Part shown: positions 54,110 to 62,589 of the stretch, piece after piece
How the letters are laid out: every line of letters begins with the position of its first letter
How positions within the stretch are numbered: the first letter of the stretch is position 1
Source of the DNA: JBEDUK01 sp963781595
GTDB taxonomy: Bacteria; Actinomycetota; UBA4738
Direction of reading: 5' to 3'
Length of the DNA: 64,000 nucleotides
NCBI GenBank assembly: GCA_963781595.1
Contig: CAWAGG010000006.1
Span: 310,001 to 374,000, forward strand
Made by a program: the position numbers and the translations under genes
The notes under the pieces: model-generated
What the model was told of the DNA's origin: nothing
The model's database searches: none
Seen by the model: only the letters and a program-made list of their open reading frames with translations

Positions 54110-55214
54110 CTAGCCCACGGGCGCGGGCAGCCTGACGGGCATGACGAGGTAGACGAACGCCTCGGTCTCCCCTCGACGATCACGCCGGCTTCAGCCCGTC
54201 GCGGACCTCGACGAGGACGCTGTTCGCCGATGGCCGCGTTCAGGCCGTCCGACAGGTACGTCGGGTTGAAGGCGGCGACGAGGTCCTCGCCCTCGTATTG
54301 GGCCTCCACGACCTCGACCGCGCCCCCGAGGTCGGGGGAGGACGACGACAGTCGCGCACCCAGCGCGTTGAACTCCATCTTGATCGGGGAGCTCTCCCGA
54401 GCCAGGAGCCCCACGCGGCGAACGGCATCGAGGAGCTGCTGGCGGGAGACCGAGAGCCGGTTCTCGTACTGCCTCCGGCAGGAGCTGCCGGTAGTTCGGG
54501 AACTCGCCCTCGATCAGGCGCGACGAGAGCGTCACGTTCCCGACCCGGAACGACACGTGGCACTCGTCGACGAACAGCTCGACGTCCTTCGTGTCCTCGC
54601 CGGCGACGGCCCGCCCGGCCTCGACCAGCGCCCGCTCGGGCACCAGCGCCTTCGCCTCGCCCTGCGGCGTGGCGGTCAGCTCCCGGACCGCCAGCCGGTA
54701 GGAGTCGGTCGCGACCATCGTGAGGCCCTCAGGGGTCACCTCGAGCAGCACGCCCGGTGAGGATGGGGCGGGCCTCGTCACGAGAGGCTGCCCGAGTCGA
54801 CCTGGCCGATGCCCTCGGCGAACGCCTCGGCTGCCACGGTGACCCGCGTGCCGGACGGGTCCTGCAGGCGGGAAGTCCTCGGCCGGCAGGCACCGAACGT
54901 TCCCACGGTAGTTGCTCGCAGACGATCGTCGCCTGGCCGCCTTCAGCCTCGAACTCGACCGGCGCCTGGTCGAAGCTCTTGACCATGTCGGCCAGCAGCC
55001 GGGCCGGAACCAGCGCGACGCCCTCCTGCTGCACCTGGACCTCGAGCCGGAACCGCGCGGACACCTCCAGATCGGTGGTCGCCAGCACCAGCTCGGCCCC
55101 GCTCGCGTTCATCAGGACGCCGGTCAGCGCGGGGATCCCGGGTCGGGATGAGACGGCTCGCTGAACGGTCTGGAGGCGCGTCGGAGAGGACGTCACGGTC
55201 GCACTGAACTTCAC
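54110..55214 (-). CDS. dnaN: DNA polymerase III beta clamp, multiple frameshifts
   Basis: GTG 55214 with GGGAGG upstream starts KFSATVTSSPTRLQTVQRAVSSRPGIPALTGVLM. Domain 1 continues LVLATTDLEVSARFRLEVQVQQEG. Domain 2 has VATDSYRLAVREL and SRLIEGEFPNYRQLLPE. Domain 3 has LAAFNPTYLSDGLNA in several frames and ends VMPVRLPAPVG. The ring-shaped clamp tethers the polymerase. At least five indels interrupt it. The 265-bp gap to dnaA carries DnaA boxes. Confidence 0.92.
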
Positions 55215-55277
55215 GGTCAACCTCCCAGCGACTCGAGGTACTTGGTAGCTATTCCTCGAACTAGCAGTAGTAGGGGC

Positions 55278-55442
55278 TGTGGACGATGTGGAGAGCAGCA
55301 GCGTCGGCCCAGCGTACCGCGCGGGTGCGACATCCGGACGCTGTGGATGGCGGCACCGTGCCGTGCACCGTCCGAGCCATGCGCCCACGCAGAACCGGGC
55401 CGAGTGTGGAGTGGGAGCGCCGGTATCCCGTCGTTGTCCACA
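55278..55442. promoter_or_regulatory. oriC: DnaA-box cluster between dnaN and dnaA (probable oriC part)
   Basis: A perfect TTGTCCACA lies at 55434-55442. Variants on the opposite strand are TCGTCCACA (55278-55286) and CCATCCACA (55342-55350), and there are weaker TGTGGAG-type copies near 55,287 and 55,405. The dnaA-dnaN gap is the known origin site in mycobacteria and Streptomyces. Base-level accuracy here is doubtful because the flanks contain many indels, so box counts may be underestimates. Confidence 0.6.
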
Positions 55443-55479
55443 GGGTCCGTGGGGCGAGGTCGTGCCGGGCGGCCACCGC

Positions 55480-57030
55480 CTACACCCCCCGGCTCCGGGC
55501 GCGGATCTTCTTGGTGAGCTCCTGGACCTGCCGGTAGACGCTGCCTCGCGCCGGCATCAAGGCACTCGATCTTCTTGATGCCGTGCAGGGCCGTGGTGTG
55601 GTCGCGGTCGAACAGCTCCCCGATCTTGATGAGGGAGAGGCCGGTGAGCTCGCGGAGGAGGTACATCGCGACGTGGCGGGCGGTGGTGAGCGGGCGCGAC
55701 CGGCTCTTGGAGACGAGGTCGCCGGGCTCCAGGCCGAAGTACGACGGCCGTCTCCTCCAGGATCAACGTCGGGCGAGATCTCCTGGCCCGAGTCGGGGAT
55801 CAGGTCCTCGAGGGCCCGTTCGGCCAGCGCGCAGGTCCATCGGCTGGCGTGTGAGCGAGGCGAAGGCGGCCACGCGAAGCAGGGCGCCCTCCAGCTCACG
55901 GATGTTCGAGTCGAACTTCGACGCGATGAAGTGCTGGACGTCGTCGGGGACGCGCAGGCCGTCGCGGTCGGCCTTGATCTGCAGGATCGCGATGCGGGTC
56001 TCGAGGTCCGGCGGCTGGACGTCGACCACCAGGCCGGAGCGGAACCGGCTCCGCAGGCGCTCCTCGATCCCGCCGAGCTCCTGCGGCGGCCGGTCGCTGG
56101 CGATAACGATCTGTCGTTCGTGCTGGTGGAGGTGGTTGAACGTGTGGAAGAACTCCCTCTGCGTCTCCTCCGCTCGCGCCAGGAACTGCACGTCGTCGAG
56201 AAGGAGGACGTCCACGTCGCGGTACTGGCGCTGGAACTGGTAGCCGCTTCCCCTCGCGGACCGCCCGGATGAACTCGGTCATGAAGGATTCGCCGGTCAC
56301 GTACCGGACCCGCGTCCTGCGGGGCGAGCCGCATCATGTGATTGCCGATGGCGAACAGCAGGTGGGTCTTCCCAGGCCGACGCCGCCGTAGATGAACAGC
56401 GGGTTGTAGGCCTTCGACGGAGGCGCCTCGGCGACCGCCAGCGCCGCCGCGTGGGCGAACTTGTTGCTCGGACCGGGGACGAACGAATCGAACGTGTACC
56501 GGTCCGGGGAAGGCGGAGCGTGAGCCCTCCGCATCCGCGAGCGTGACCTGATCGGGCCCGGGCTGGGCGGAGCGCCGGTCTCGCCGCCGCGCCGCCTGCT
56601 GAGGCGGCGCGGCCGGCGCTTCTTCGGCGATCGAACCGCCGGGCGACGGATCGAGGTCCTGCGAACCGCTGGGGCGGCCGTCAGGGCCGGGTTCGTCCGG
56701 GCGATCGGCATCGTCGGCCGGGCCGATCGGATCCACGGCGTGCACGGAGATCGTGGCGCGCGACCCGAACGCCGCCGCGACGGCCGATCGGAGCACCTCG
56801 AGGTAGCGCGACCTGAGCTGACCGGCGACGTACGTGCTCGGCGCTGCGACCTGCAGTTCGGGAGGGTCGCCCCGGAGCGCGATGGGCTCCAGTTCGGCGA
56901 ACCACATGGCGTAGGAGGCGTCCGTCAACTCCTCGCGCGCCTGCGCCTGCACCGCCTGCCAGCGGGCAGCCAGTTGCGTGTCGTCCGCGGTGTCCGGTGG
57001 GAGGAGCGGGTCAGCAACGGGTAGCGACAT
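55480..57030 (-). CDS. dnaA: Chromosomal replication initiator DnaA, multiple frameshifts
   Basis: ATG 57030 starts MSLPVADPLLPP. Domain I (WQAVQAQAREELTDASYAMWFAELEPI) is followed by a Pro/Gln-rich linker of ~80 residues. The AAA+ domain gives TFDSFVPGPSNKFAHAAALAVAE, PLFIYGGVGLG and MDVLLLDDVQFLA in different frames. Domain IV gives LSLIKIGELFDRDHTTALHGIKKIE and ends VQELTKKIRARSRGV. It binds DnaA boxes to open the origin. Indels such as a missing base at 56,366 (GLGKT) split the frame. Confidence 0.92.
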   Translation of the reverse strand: MSLPVADPLLPPDTADDTQLAARWQAVQAQAREELTDASYAMWFAELEPIALRGDPPELQVAAPSTYVAGQLRSRYLEVLRSAVAAAFGSRATISVHAVDPIGPADDADRPDEPGPDGRPSGSQDLDPSPGGSIAEEAPAAPPQQAARRRDRRSAQPGPDQVTLADAEGSRSAFPGPVHVRFVRPRSEQQVRPRGGAGGRRGASVEGLQPAVHLRRRRPGKTHLLFAIGNHMMRLAPQDAGPVRDRRILHDRVHPGGPRGEAATSSSASTATWTSSFSTTCSSWRERRRRRGSSSTRSTTSTSTNDRSLSPATGRRRSSAGSRSACGAGSAPAWWSTSSRRTSRPASRSCRSRPTATACASPTTSSTSSRRSSTRTSVSWRAPCFAWPPSPRSHASRWTCALAERALEDLIPDSGQEISPDVDPGGDGRRTSAWSPATSSPRAGRARSPPPATSRCTSSASSPASPSSRSGSCSTATTPRPCTASRRSSALMPARGSVYRQVQELTKKIRARSRGV

Positions 57031-57041
57031 CGCCTCGGGTT

Positions 57042-57077
57042 CTTTCCACATCGGGTTTCCACAGGTGTGGAAACCCG
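57042..57077. promoter_or_regulatory. Head-to-head DnaA boxes between dnaA and rpmH
   Basis: CTTTCCACA at 57042-57050 is followed by a perfect inverted repeat CGGGTTTCCACA-GG-TGTGGAAACCCG at 57052-57077, which places two GTTTCCACA boxes back to back. A further TTTTCCACA lies at 57192-57200. These may autoregulate dnaA and/or be part of the origin. The region marks the switch from leftward to rightward genes. Confidence 0.65.
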
Positions 57078-57214
57078 TTTCAGCCTTCCGGGGGGAAGGG
57101 ACCCCCAGCTCGGGTGGGGGTTCGGAGCGAGGCGGAGTATAGCGTCGGCCTCCGGGCCGACCGCAACACGGCTCTCGCGTTGTGGCGACCTTTTTCCACA
57201 GACCGCCACCCAGG

Positions 57215-57220
57215 TATACT
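57215..57220 (+). promoter_or_regulatory. Probable rpmH promoter -10
   Basis: TATACT at 57215-57220, 62 bp before rpmH. The TTTTCC of a DnaA box at 57192-57197 stands 17 bp upstream at the -35 position, so DnaA binding could affect this promoter. Confidence 0.5.
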
Positions 57221-57281
57221 GCTGCATCCTCGCGTGCCGCGCTCCAGGGTCGTGCGCGTCCCGGGATGAGGAGAGGACGCC

Positions 57282-57416
57282 GTGAAGAAGACGTTCCAGC
57301 CGAACAACCGGAAGCGCAAGAAGACGCACGGCTTCCGCATCCGGATGCGCACCCGCGGTGGCCGGGCCGTGCTCGCCCGTCGCCGCGCCAAGGGCCGCGC
57401 GAAGCTCTCCGCCTGA
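57282..57416 (+). CDS. rpmH: Ribosomal protein bL34
   Basis: A 44-residue basic protein with the full bL34 pattern: KKTFQPNNRKRKKTHGFRIRMRTRGGRAVLARRRAKGRAKLSA. It is part of the large ribosomal subunit. GTG 57282 follows GAGGAGAGGACGCC. It is the first rightward gene after the origin and is followed by rnpA, as in nearly all bacteria. Confidence 0.98.
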   Translation: MKKTFQPNNRKRKKTHGFRIRMRTRGGRAVLARRRAKGRAKLSA

Positions 57417-57464
57417 ACCGGCGGCGCAGGGCGTCTCCCGATCGCGAGCCGGACCCTTCAGGCC

Positions 57465-57842
57465 GTGGCCGAAGACCACGATCGGCGGGTGCCGATCCCG
57501 TCCGAACCGCCCCGCTGGGAGCGGCTCCGTCGCGGGCCGGATGTGCGCCGTGCGATGCGAACCGGCGAACGCCATCGGGTAGGGCGGGTGGTACTGTACG
57601 TACTGCCCAGGGAGCAGGGGACGCGGGTCGCGTTCGTCTGTGGACGCCGCGTCGGGAAAGCCGCTCGGCGGAACCGGGCACGACGTCTGATGCGAGAGGC
57701 GTGGAGGGCGCTCGCTCCGGGGCTCCAGGGAGGTTTCGACATCGTTTTCGTGGCTCGACCCGAGATCGAGGGCGCAGGGATGGGGGATGTGCTGGCCGAG
57801 GTCACTGATGCCCTCGTGCGCGCCGGAGTGGTCGCGACATGA
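57465..57842 (+). CDS. rnpA: Ribonuclease P protein component
   Basis: A 125-residue basic protein. The RNR motif GRRVGKAARRNRARRLMREAWR binds the RNase P RNA, and GGFDIVFVARPEIEG forms the last strand. The first ~20 residues are an extension. It aids 5' maturation of tRNAs. It overlaps yidD by 4 bp. Confidence 0.95.
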   Translation: MAEDHDRRVPIPSEPPRWERLRRGPDVRRAMRTGERHRVGRVVLYVLPREQGTRVAFVCGRRVGKAARRNRARRLMREAWRALAPGLQGGFDIVFVARPEIEGAGMGDVLAEVTDALVRAGVVAT

Positions 57843-58186
57843 ACGGGTCGCTGCGGCATGTCGTCTGGCATGCGGGCTGGCCCGTGCGCCAGATGCTCCT
57901 GCTGCCGATCCGAGCGTACCGACTGACGGTCGGTAAGTTGCTTGGCGGGAACTGTCGCTTCTATCCCAGTTGCTCCGCATATGCACAGGAGGCGATCGAG
58001 CGCGCCGGCGCGGTGCGGGGCTCGGCGTTCGCGATCTGGCGGCTGTTGCGCTGCTCCCCGCTGAGCGCGGGCGGCATCGATCACCCGCCGGTCGGTCGGA
58101 CCTGGCTCGAGCTGCACGGCTCAGATACATCCGGCGCGGGTGGGCCGCGCGGGCACCGACGTGATCACGCCGAGGTCGCCGCATGA
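57839..58186 (+). CDS. yidD: Membrane protein insertion efficiency factor YidD
   Basis: A 115-residue protein with the YidD signature: LLPIRAYRLTVGKLLGGNCRFYPSCSAYAQEAIERAG, followed by WRLLRCSPLSAGGIDHPP. The conserved cysteines are present. YidD is a small peripheral membrane protein that helps YidC-dependent insertion. ATG 57839 overlaps the rnpA stop; its stop overlaps yidC. A polar tail of ~25 residues follows the usual end. Confidence 0.95.
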   Translation: MNGSLRHVVWHAGWPVRQMLLLPIRAYRLTVGKLLGGNCRFYPSCSAYAQEAIERAGAVRGSAFAIWRLLRCSPLSAGGIDHPPVGRTWLELHGSDTSGAGGPRGHRRDHAEVAA

Positions 58187-59256
58187 TCGGGGTCGAGATC
58201 TGGCAGACGATCCTCGGTGGTCTCGGATGGGTTCTCGCGCGCCTGTACGACTTCATCCCGAACTACGGCGTCTCCATCATCTTGCTCACGATCCTGATCC
58301 GGCTGCTCCTGCTGCCCCTCGGGGTCAAGCAGATCCGTTCGATGCAGGCGACGCAGGCGCTCCAGCCGAAGATCAAGGCGCTCCAGACGAAATACAAGGG
58401 CGACCGGCAGAAGCTCAACGAAGAGATGATGAAGCTGTACAAGGAGCACGGGTACAACCCGCTCAGCGGCTGTCTCCCGCTCCTTCTGCAGCTCCCCGTC
58501 CTGATCGCCCTGTTCGCGGTCCTTCGCTACCCCACGGGGCTGACCCACATCCCGGCTGATAGCTCGCTGCACGCCGCGATCGTGAACCAGGACACGTACT
58601 TCCTCGGAGCTAATCTGACCTGCTCGGCGGTCGAGGCAGGCAAGACGGTCCAGGTCGTCGTACCGCTGCCAAGCGGGAAGACCGAGACCGTGCCGAAGGA
58701 CTGCGGGAGCGGGTTCCCGGTGCGGATCCCCTACTACGTCCTGGCGGTCCTGATGGTGGGCACGACGTACTTCCAGCAGCGGCAGATGTCCCGAGCATCA
58801 CCCGCAGGAGCGAACAGCCAGCAACAGATGTTGATGCGGTTCATGCCCCTGCTGTTCGGTTTCTGGGGGTTCATCTTCCCCGCCGGCCTGGTCGTGTACT
58901 GGACCACGACGAACTCGATCCAGATCGGGCAACAGTGGTTCCTCCTCCATCGGAAGGGAGCGCCACTTTCAACGGCGTCCAAGGACCCCGATGGTGCGAC
59001 ACCTCCCCCGAAGGGGAAGGACGCCGAGAAGCCGGCCCAAGGGGGTCGGACCTCACCGATGCGGAAGGCGTCCCCTTCGCCTCAGCAGGATCGTCGGCCG
59101 GCGGGCGGTGTCGTCCCGCGGCGCAACGGCGATGGTCGGTCGGGCGGCGGCTCCGGAGGGCGAGCCGGTTCGAACGGCGGACGCAACCAGCGTCGCCAGC
59201 AGTCGGGTGGCGGAGGCGGGAATGCCGGAAGTCGAAAGAAGCGCCCCAAGCGTTGA
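58183..59256 (+). CDS. yidC: Membrane protein insertase YidC/Oxa1
   Basis: A 357-residue insertase with five main helices. The first is LYDFIPNYGVSIILLTILIRLLLLPLGVKQ, followed by a coiled loop (LQPKIKALQTKYKGDRQKLNEEMMKLYKEHGYNPLSGCLPLLLQLPVLIALF). The periplasmic loop (about 125-180) contains two cysteines. Later helices end in WGFIFPAGLVVYWTTTNSIQIGQQWFL. The C-terminal ~90 residues are a Gly/Arg-rich basic tail that may contact the ribosome. It lacks the large periplasmic domain of Gram-negative YidC, as in Gram-positives. Confidence 0.95.
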   Translation: MIGVEIWQTILGGLGWVLARLYDFIPNYGVSIILLTILIRLLLLPLGVKQIRSMQATQALQPKIKALQTKYKGDRQKLNEEMMKLYKEHGYNPLSGCLPLLLQLPVLIALFAVLRYPTGLTHIPADSSLHAAIVNQDTYFLGANLTCSAVEAGKTVQVVVPLPSGKTETVPKDCGSGFPVRIPYYVLAVLMVGTTYFQQRQMSRASPAGANSQQQMLMRFMPLLFGFWGFIFPAGLVVYWTTTNSIQIGQQWFLLHRKGAPLSTASKDPDGATPPPKGKDAEKPAQGGRTSPMRKASPSPQQDRRPAGGVVPRRNGDGRSGGGSGGRAGSNGGRNQRRQQSGGGGGNAGSRKKRPKR

Positions 59257-59905
59257 GGAGGCTGTCGACGCCGCGCTCTCGGAGCTCGGCGTCAGCGAGC
59301 AAGAGGCATCCGTCGAGGTGGTTCAGGAACCGAAGGGCGGGTTCCTCGGCATCGCGGCGCAGCCGGCCATCGTTCGGGTTCGGACGACCGACGCCGGAGC
59401 GGACGGTTCCGTCGGTGACCGGTCCGGCTCGGGATCTGGCGGCGACGATCAGGCGGACGTTGCCGCGGACTTCGTCGAGGATGTGCTCGAGCTCATGGGG
59501 CTCGACGCGTCGGTCGAGATCTCCGAGGTCGACGGGGTCACCTACGTCGACGTGTGGGGAGAGGACGACGAGGAAGGCATCGGCGTCCTGATCGGCAGGC
59601 ACGGCGCGACGCTCGATGGGCTCCAGGAACTGGTCAGGAGCGTCATTCAGCGGCAAACCGACGAGCGATGCCACGTGCTGGTCGACGTCGAGGACTACCG
59701 CAAACGCCGGAGGAGTCAGGTCCTGAAGCGGGCGCGAGATGCCGCCGCCAAGGCGAAGCGAACCGGTGCGGAGGTCGCGCTCGAGCCGATGAACGCCTAC
59801 GAGCGGAAGCTCGTGCACGACGCCGTCGCCGATATGGGCGGTCTTGAGACGGCGAGCGAGGGTGAGGACCCGAGTCGCAGGGTCGTCATCCGCCCGATGG
59901 ATTGA
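59222..59905 (+). CDS. jag: RNA-binding protein Jag/KhpB
   Basis: A 227-residue protein. The N-terminal Jag domain is VEEAVDAALSELGVSEQEASVEVVQEPKGGFLGIAAQPAIVRV. A KH domain contains GVLIGRHGATLDGLQELVRSVIQ. The R3H domain ends EPMNAYERKLVHDAVADMGGLETASEGEDPSRRVVIRP. It binds RNA and in Gram-positives influences cell elongation. ATG 59222 overlaps yidC by 35 bp and begins MPEVERSAPSVEE; an in-frame start further upstream would lie wholly in yidC. Confidence 0.93.
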   Translation: MPEVERSAPSVEEAVDAALSELGVSEQEASVEVVQEPKGGFLGIAAQPAIVRVRTTDAGADGSVGDRSGSGSGGDDQADVAADFVEDVLELMGLDASVEISEVDGVTYVDVWGEDDEEGIGVLIGRHGATLDGLQELVRSVIQRQTDERCHVLVDVEDYRKRRRSQVLKRARDAAAKAKRTGAEVALEPMNAYERKLVHDAVADMGGLETASEGEDPSRRVVIRPMD

Positions 59906-60543
59906 GCTCGGAACCGGAACCGCGCCCGTCCCGCGGGCGGGAGGCGTTTCACGTGAAACGGTCCGAAGGACGCGCTCACGCGCTCCTGGACGCGTACACC
60001 GACCTCCTCGCGCACCGGGGTGTAACGCTGGGGATCATCGCGAAGGGCGATCTGCCACGGCTGAAGGAACGCCATGTGATGGATTCCGCCCGAGCGGCGG
60101 CGCTCGTCCCGGTGACGGCGGCCACGGCCGCCGATATCGGCTCCGGCGCGGGACTCCCAGGGATACCCGTCGCGATCCTCTGCCCCCAACTACGCATCAC
60201 CCTGCTGGAGCCTCGGCGGAAGCGGGCCGCGTTCCTAGAGTTCGCGATCTCGGAGCTGGGTATCGCGAACGCCGGCGTCCTCGCCCGGAGGGCAGAGGGG
60301 TCCGAGCTCCGAGTGGACGTCGCGCTCGCGCGAGCGGTGGGCGATGCGCCGACATCGTGGAGGCTCGCGGAACCGCTGCTCACGGACGGCGGGGTGCTGA
60401 TCTACTTCGCGGGACGCTCGTGGTCGGCCGAGATGCTGGACGCGCTGGCGTCGCTCGGTGCGAGCGCGTTCGTCCCCGTCCAGCCACGGGCTGATGATGT
60501 CGGTCCGCTGGTTATGATGCGACGGGCATCGAACGGAGCGTGA
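59902..60543 (+). CDS. rsmG: 16S rRNA (guanine-N7) methyltransferase RsmG
   Basis: A 213-residue SAM methyltransferase. LLDAYTDLLAHRGVTLGI, then LPRLKERHVMDSARAAALVP, and the SAM loop AADIGSGAGLPGIPVAILCP match RsmG, which methylates G527 in 16S rRNA. TTG 59902 overlaps the jag stop by 4 bp. The codons for FHVKR near its start form a parS site. It is part of the conserved rnpA-parB run. Confidence 0.93.
   Translation: MSSEPEPRPSRGREAFHVKRSEGRAHALLDAYTDLLAHRGVTLGIIAKGDLPRLKERHVMDSARAAALVPVTAATAADIGSGAGLPGIPVAILCPQLRITLLEPRRKRAAFLEFAISELGIANAGVLARRAEGSELRVDVALARAVGDAPTSWRLAEPLLTDGGVLIYFAGRSWSAEMLDALASLGASAFVPVQPRADDVGPLVMMRRASNGA
59946..59959. promoter_or_regulatory. parS: parS centromere site within rsmG
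   Basis: GTTTCACGTGAAAC, a perfect 14-bp palindrome and the core of the universal parS consensus (TGTTTCACGTGAAACA). ParB loads here and spreads to organise origin segregation. It is 1.7 kb from parB, in the usual place near the origin. Confidence 0.9.
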
Positions 60544-60598
60544 CCGGCCGAGCCCGCCGGCTGTGGAAGGGGTTGTTCGGATCGGAACGAAGGCTCGG

Positions 60599-61699
60599 AT
60601 GACGAGGGTCCTCGCGGTCGCGAACCAGAAGGGCGGGGTCGGGAAGACCACCACGGCCGTGAACCTCTCCGCGGCGCTCGCCGAGGCGGGCCAGCGCGTC
60701 GTGGTCGTCGATCTCGATCCCCAAGGGAACGCCTCTACGGGGCTGGGCGTCGGTCCGGCCGATCGGAACGTGACGACGTACCACGTGATCACGGGCAGGG
60801 CCACGCCTGCCGAGGCGCTCAAGCGCACGCCAGTCGATGGACTCTGGGCGATCCCGGCGACCGTCGATCTCGCAGGCGCCGAGATCGAGCTGGTCAGCCA
60901 ATTCGCACGCGAAACGCTGCTGAAACGAGCGCTCGAGCCGCTCATCGGGGAGTGGGACATCATCCTGCTGGACTGCCCGCCGTCGCTCGGGCTGCTGACC
61001 GTCAACGCTCTCGCGGCATCGGACGAGGTGCTGGTCCCGATCCAATGCGAGTACTTCGCCTTGGAGGGCCTCGGGCAGCTGCTGAAGAATCTCCGTCTGG
61101 TTCAGCAGAGCGTGAACCCCAACTTGAGGTTGAATGGAATCGTGCTGACGATGTACGACGCGCGGACGAAGCTCGGTGAGCAGGTCGTCGCCGAGATCAG
61201 GTCGTACTTCGGCGACGCCGTATACCGCGCCGTCGTCCCGCGGAGCGTCAGGCTCTCGGAGGCCCCTGGTTTCGGGCTCCCGATCGCGATGTACGACCCA
61301 TCGTCCCGGGGGGCTGAAGCCTACCGACGCCTCGCGGCCGAGTTCATGGCCAGGAAGCCCGATGCAGGGGCGGTGCGGATACCGTCGGGCCCAGGACCCG
61401 CGTCGATCACGGCGGAACCCGAGGCCCAGGCGGAACCCGAGGCCCAGGCGGAACCCGAGGCCCAGGCGGAACCCGAGGCCCAGGCGGAACCCGAGGCCCA
61501 GGCGGAACCCGAGGCAGGAGCGCCCGCCACGAACCAGCACGAAGAGGACATCTCGTACATCTCGGACGGCATGGCGCCGTCCACATGGCCCTCGCCCGAC
61601 GCCACGGCACCGGCGAACGGCGCGCTGCCCGTCACGGCCGCGGTTCCGCCCAGGCGGTTCCGGTGGCCGTTCGGCCGAACGAAGGGAGGCAACCCGTGA
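60599..61699 (+). CDS. parA: Chromosome partitioning ATPase ParA (Soj)
   Basis: A 366-residue ParA. The deviant Walker A is NQKGGVGKTTTAVNL, followed by DLDPQGNASTGLG, the Walker B region IILLDCPPSLGLLTVNAL and VPIQCEYFALEGLGQLL. The first ~265 residues match Soj. The C-terminal ~100 residues are an unusual extension holding six AEPEA(Q/G) repeats and a Pro-rich end. It drives origin segregation with ParB. ATG 60599 (GAAGG upstream) is preferred to GTG 60563. Its stop overlaps parB. Confidence 0.95.
   Translation: MTRVLAVANQKGGVGKTTTAVNLSAALAEAGQRVVVVDLDPQGNASTGLGVGPADRNVTTYHVITGRATPAEALKRTPVDGLWAIPATVDLAGAEIELVSQFARETLLKRALEPLIGEWDIILLDCPPSLGLLTVNALAASDEVLVPIQCEYFALEGLGQLLKNLRLVQQSVNPNLRLNGIVLTMYDARTKLGEQVVAEIRSYFGDAVYRAVVPRSVRLSEAPGFGLPIAMYDPSSRGAEAYRRLAAEFMARKPDAGAVRIPSGPGPASITAEPEAQAEPEAQAEPEAQAEPEAQAEPEAQAEPEAGAPATNQHEEDISYISDGMAPSTWPSPDATAPANGALPVTAAVPPRRFRWPFGRTKGGNP
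61412..61519 (+). repeat. Six tandem 18-bp repeats in the parA tail
   Basis: GCGGAACCCGAGGCCCAG is repeated five times exactly and a sixth time with a changed end (GAGGCAGGA). It is in frame, encoding EPEAQA units. The identity at DNA level points to recent copy-number change, and the count may vary between strains or with assembly. Confidence 0.95.
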
Positions 61700-62589
61700 A
61701 GCGAGGAGGCCTGGGTCGCGGACTCTCGGCCCTGATCCCGGCCGCGGCCGAGGAACGCGGGCTCCTGGACATCCCTGTCGACGCGATCGCGCCGAACCCG
61801 AAGCAGCCTCGAGCGGACTTCCCCGAGGAGTCCCTCGCAGCTCTGGCACGCTCGATCCAAGAGGTTGGGGTGCTCCAGCCGATCGTGATCCGGGCTCGGG
61901 ACTCCGGCTACGAGCTGATCGCGGGCGAGCGCCGGCTCCGAGCAGCCAAGTTGGCCGGCCTCGTCACGATCCCTGCCGTCATCCGCGAGACCGACGATTC
62001 CGAATCCCTGCGGGAAGCGCTCATGGAGAACATCCACCGCGAGGACCTGGGCCCACTGGAGCTCGCCGCCGCGTTCGAGGAGCTCCTCGAGGACCTCGGC
62101 GTCACCCAGGAGACGGTCGCGGATCGGCTCGGGTACTCGAGAGCTCACGTCGCGAACACGATCCGACTGCTCGGCCTGCCTCCGGACGTCCAGCGCCTCC
62201 TCGCCGACGGGCGGATCCAGGCTGGCCACGCCCGCGCACTCCTCGCGCTCTCGGACGACGACGCGCGATCGTCGGTGGCGTTGCGGATCGCCGCGGAGGG
62301 CATGTCGGTCCGGGAGGTCGAACGCCTGGTCAGAACGTACGTGGCTCCCCCAGCCGCCCATGGCGTCGTCGACCACGCGAGGGACCCCTCGCTGGATGCG
62401 GTGGAGGAGCTCCTCTCCGACCTGCTCGGCACGCGCGTGCAGGTGTCGCTCGGGAAGCGAGCGGGCCGCATCGTGATCGGGGTGGGTTCCCCGGAGGACC
62501 TCGATCGCATCGTCGGGCTCATGAGCGGCGCGCCGGCCCGCGTCGCAGACCCGGACCTCGACGCGGAGCACGTGCTGGTCGACCCGTGA
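61696..62589 (+). CDS. parB: Chromosome partitioning protein ParB (Spo0J)
   Basis: A 297-residue ParB. It has KRGGLGRGLSALIP, IAPNPKQPRADFPEESLAALARSI, the CTP-binding box GERRLRAAKLAGL and ALMENIHREDLGPLELA. The HTH LGVTQETVADRLGYSRAHVANTIRLLGLP binds parS, and the C-terminal dimer domain ends ALVD-like EHVLVDP. GTG 61696 with GGGAGG upstream overlaps the parA stop. It acts on the parS site in rsmG and with ParA. Confidence 0.95.
   Translation: MKRGGLGRGLSALIPAAAEERGLLDIPVDAIAPNPKQPRADFPEESLAALARSIQEVGVLQPIVIRARDSGYELIAGERRLRAAKLAGLVTIPAVIRETDDSESLREALMENIHREDLGPLELAAAFEELLEDLGVTQETVADRLGYSRAHVANTIRLLGLPPDVQRLLADGRIQAGHARALLALSDDDARSSVALRIAAEGMSVREVERLVRTYVAPPAAHGVVDHARDPSLDAVEELLSDLLGTRVQVSLGKRAGRIVIGVGSPEDLDRIVGLMSGAPARVADPDLDAEHVLVDP

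Noticed and set aside
47944..57030. gyrA, gyrB, recF, dnaN and dnaA as true pseudogenes
   Set aside because: The proteins are essential and conserved in every piece; clustered one-base errors in a bounded stretch fit a poor consensus better.
61412..61519. Tandem repeats considered as a CRISPR array
   Set aside because: Units are contiguous 18-bp coding repeats without spacers and lie in frame in parA. No CRISPR array was seen anywhere in the window.
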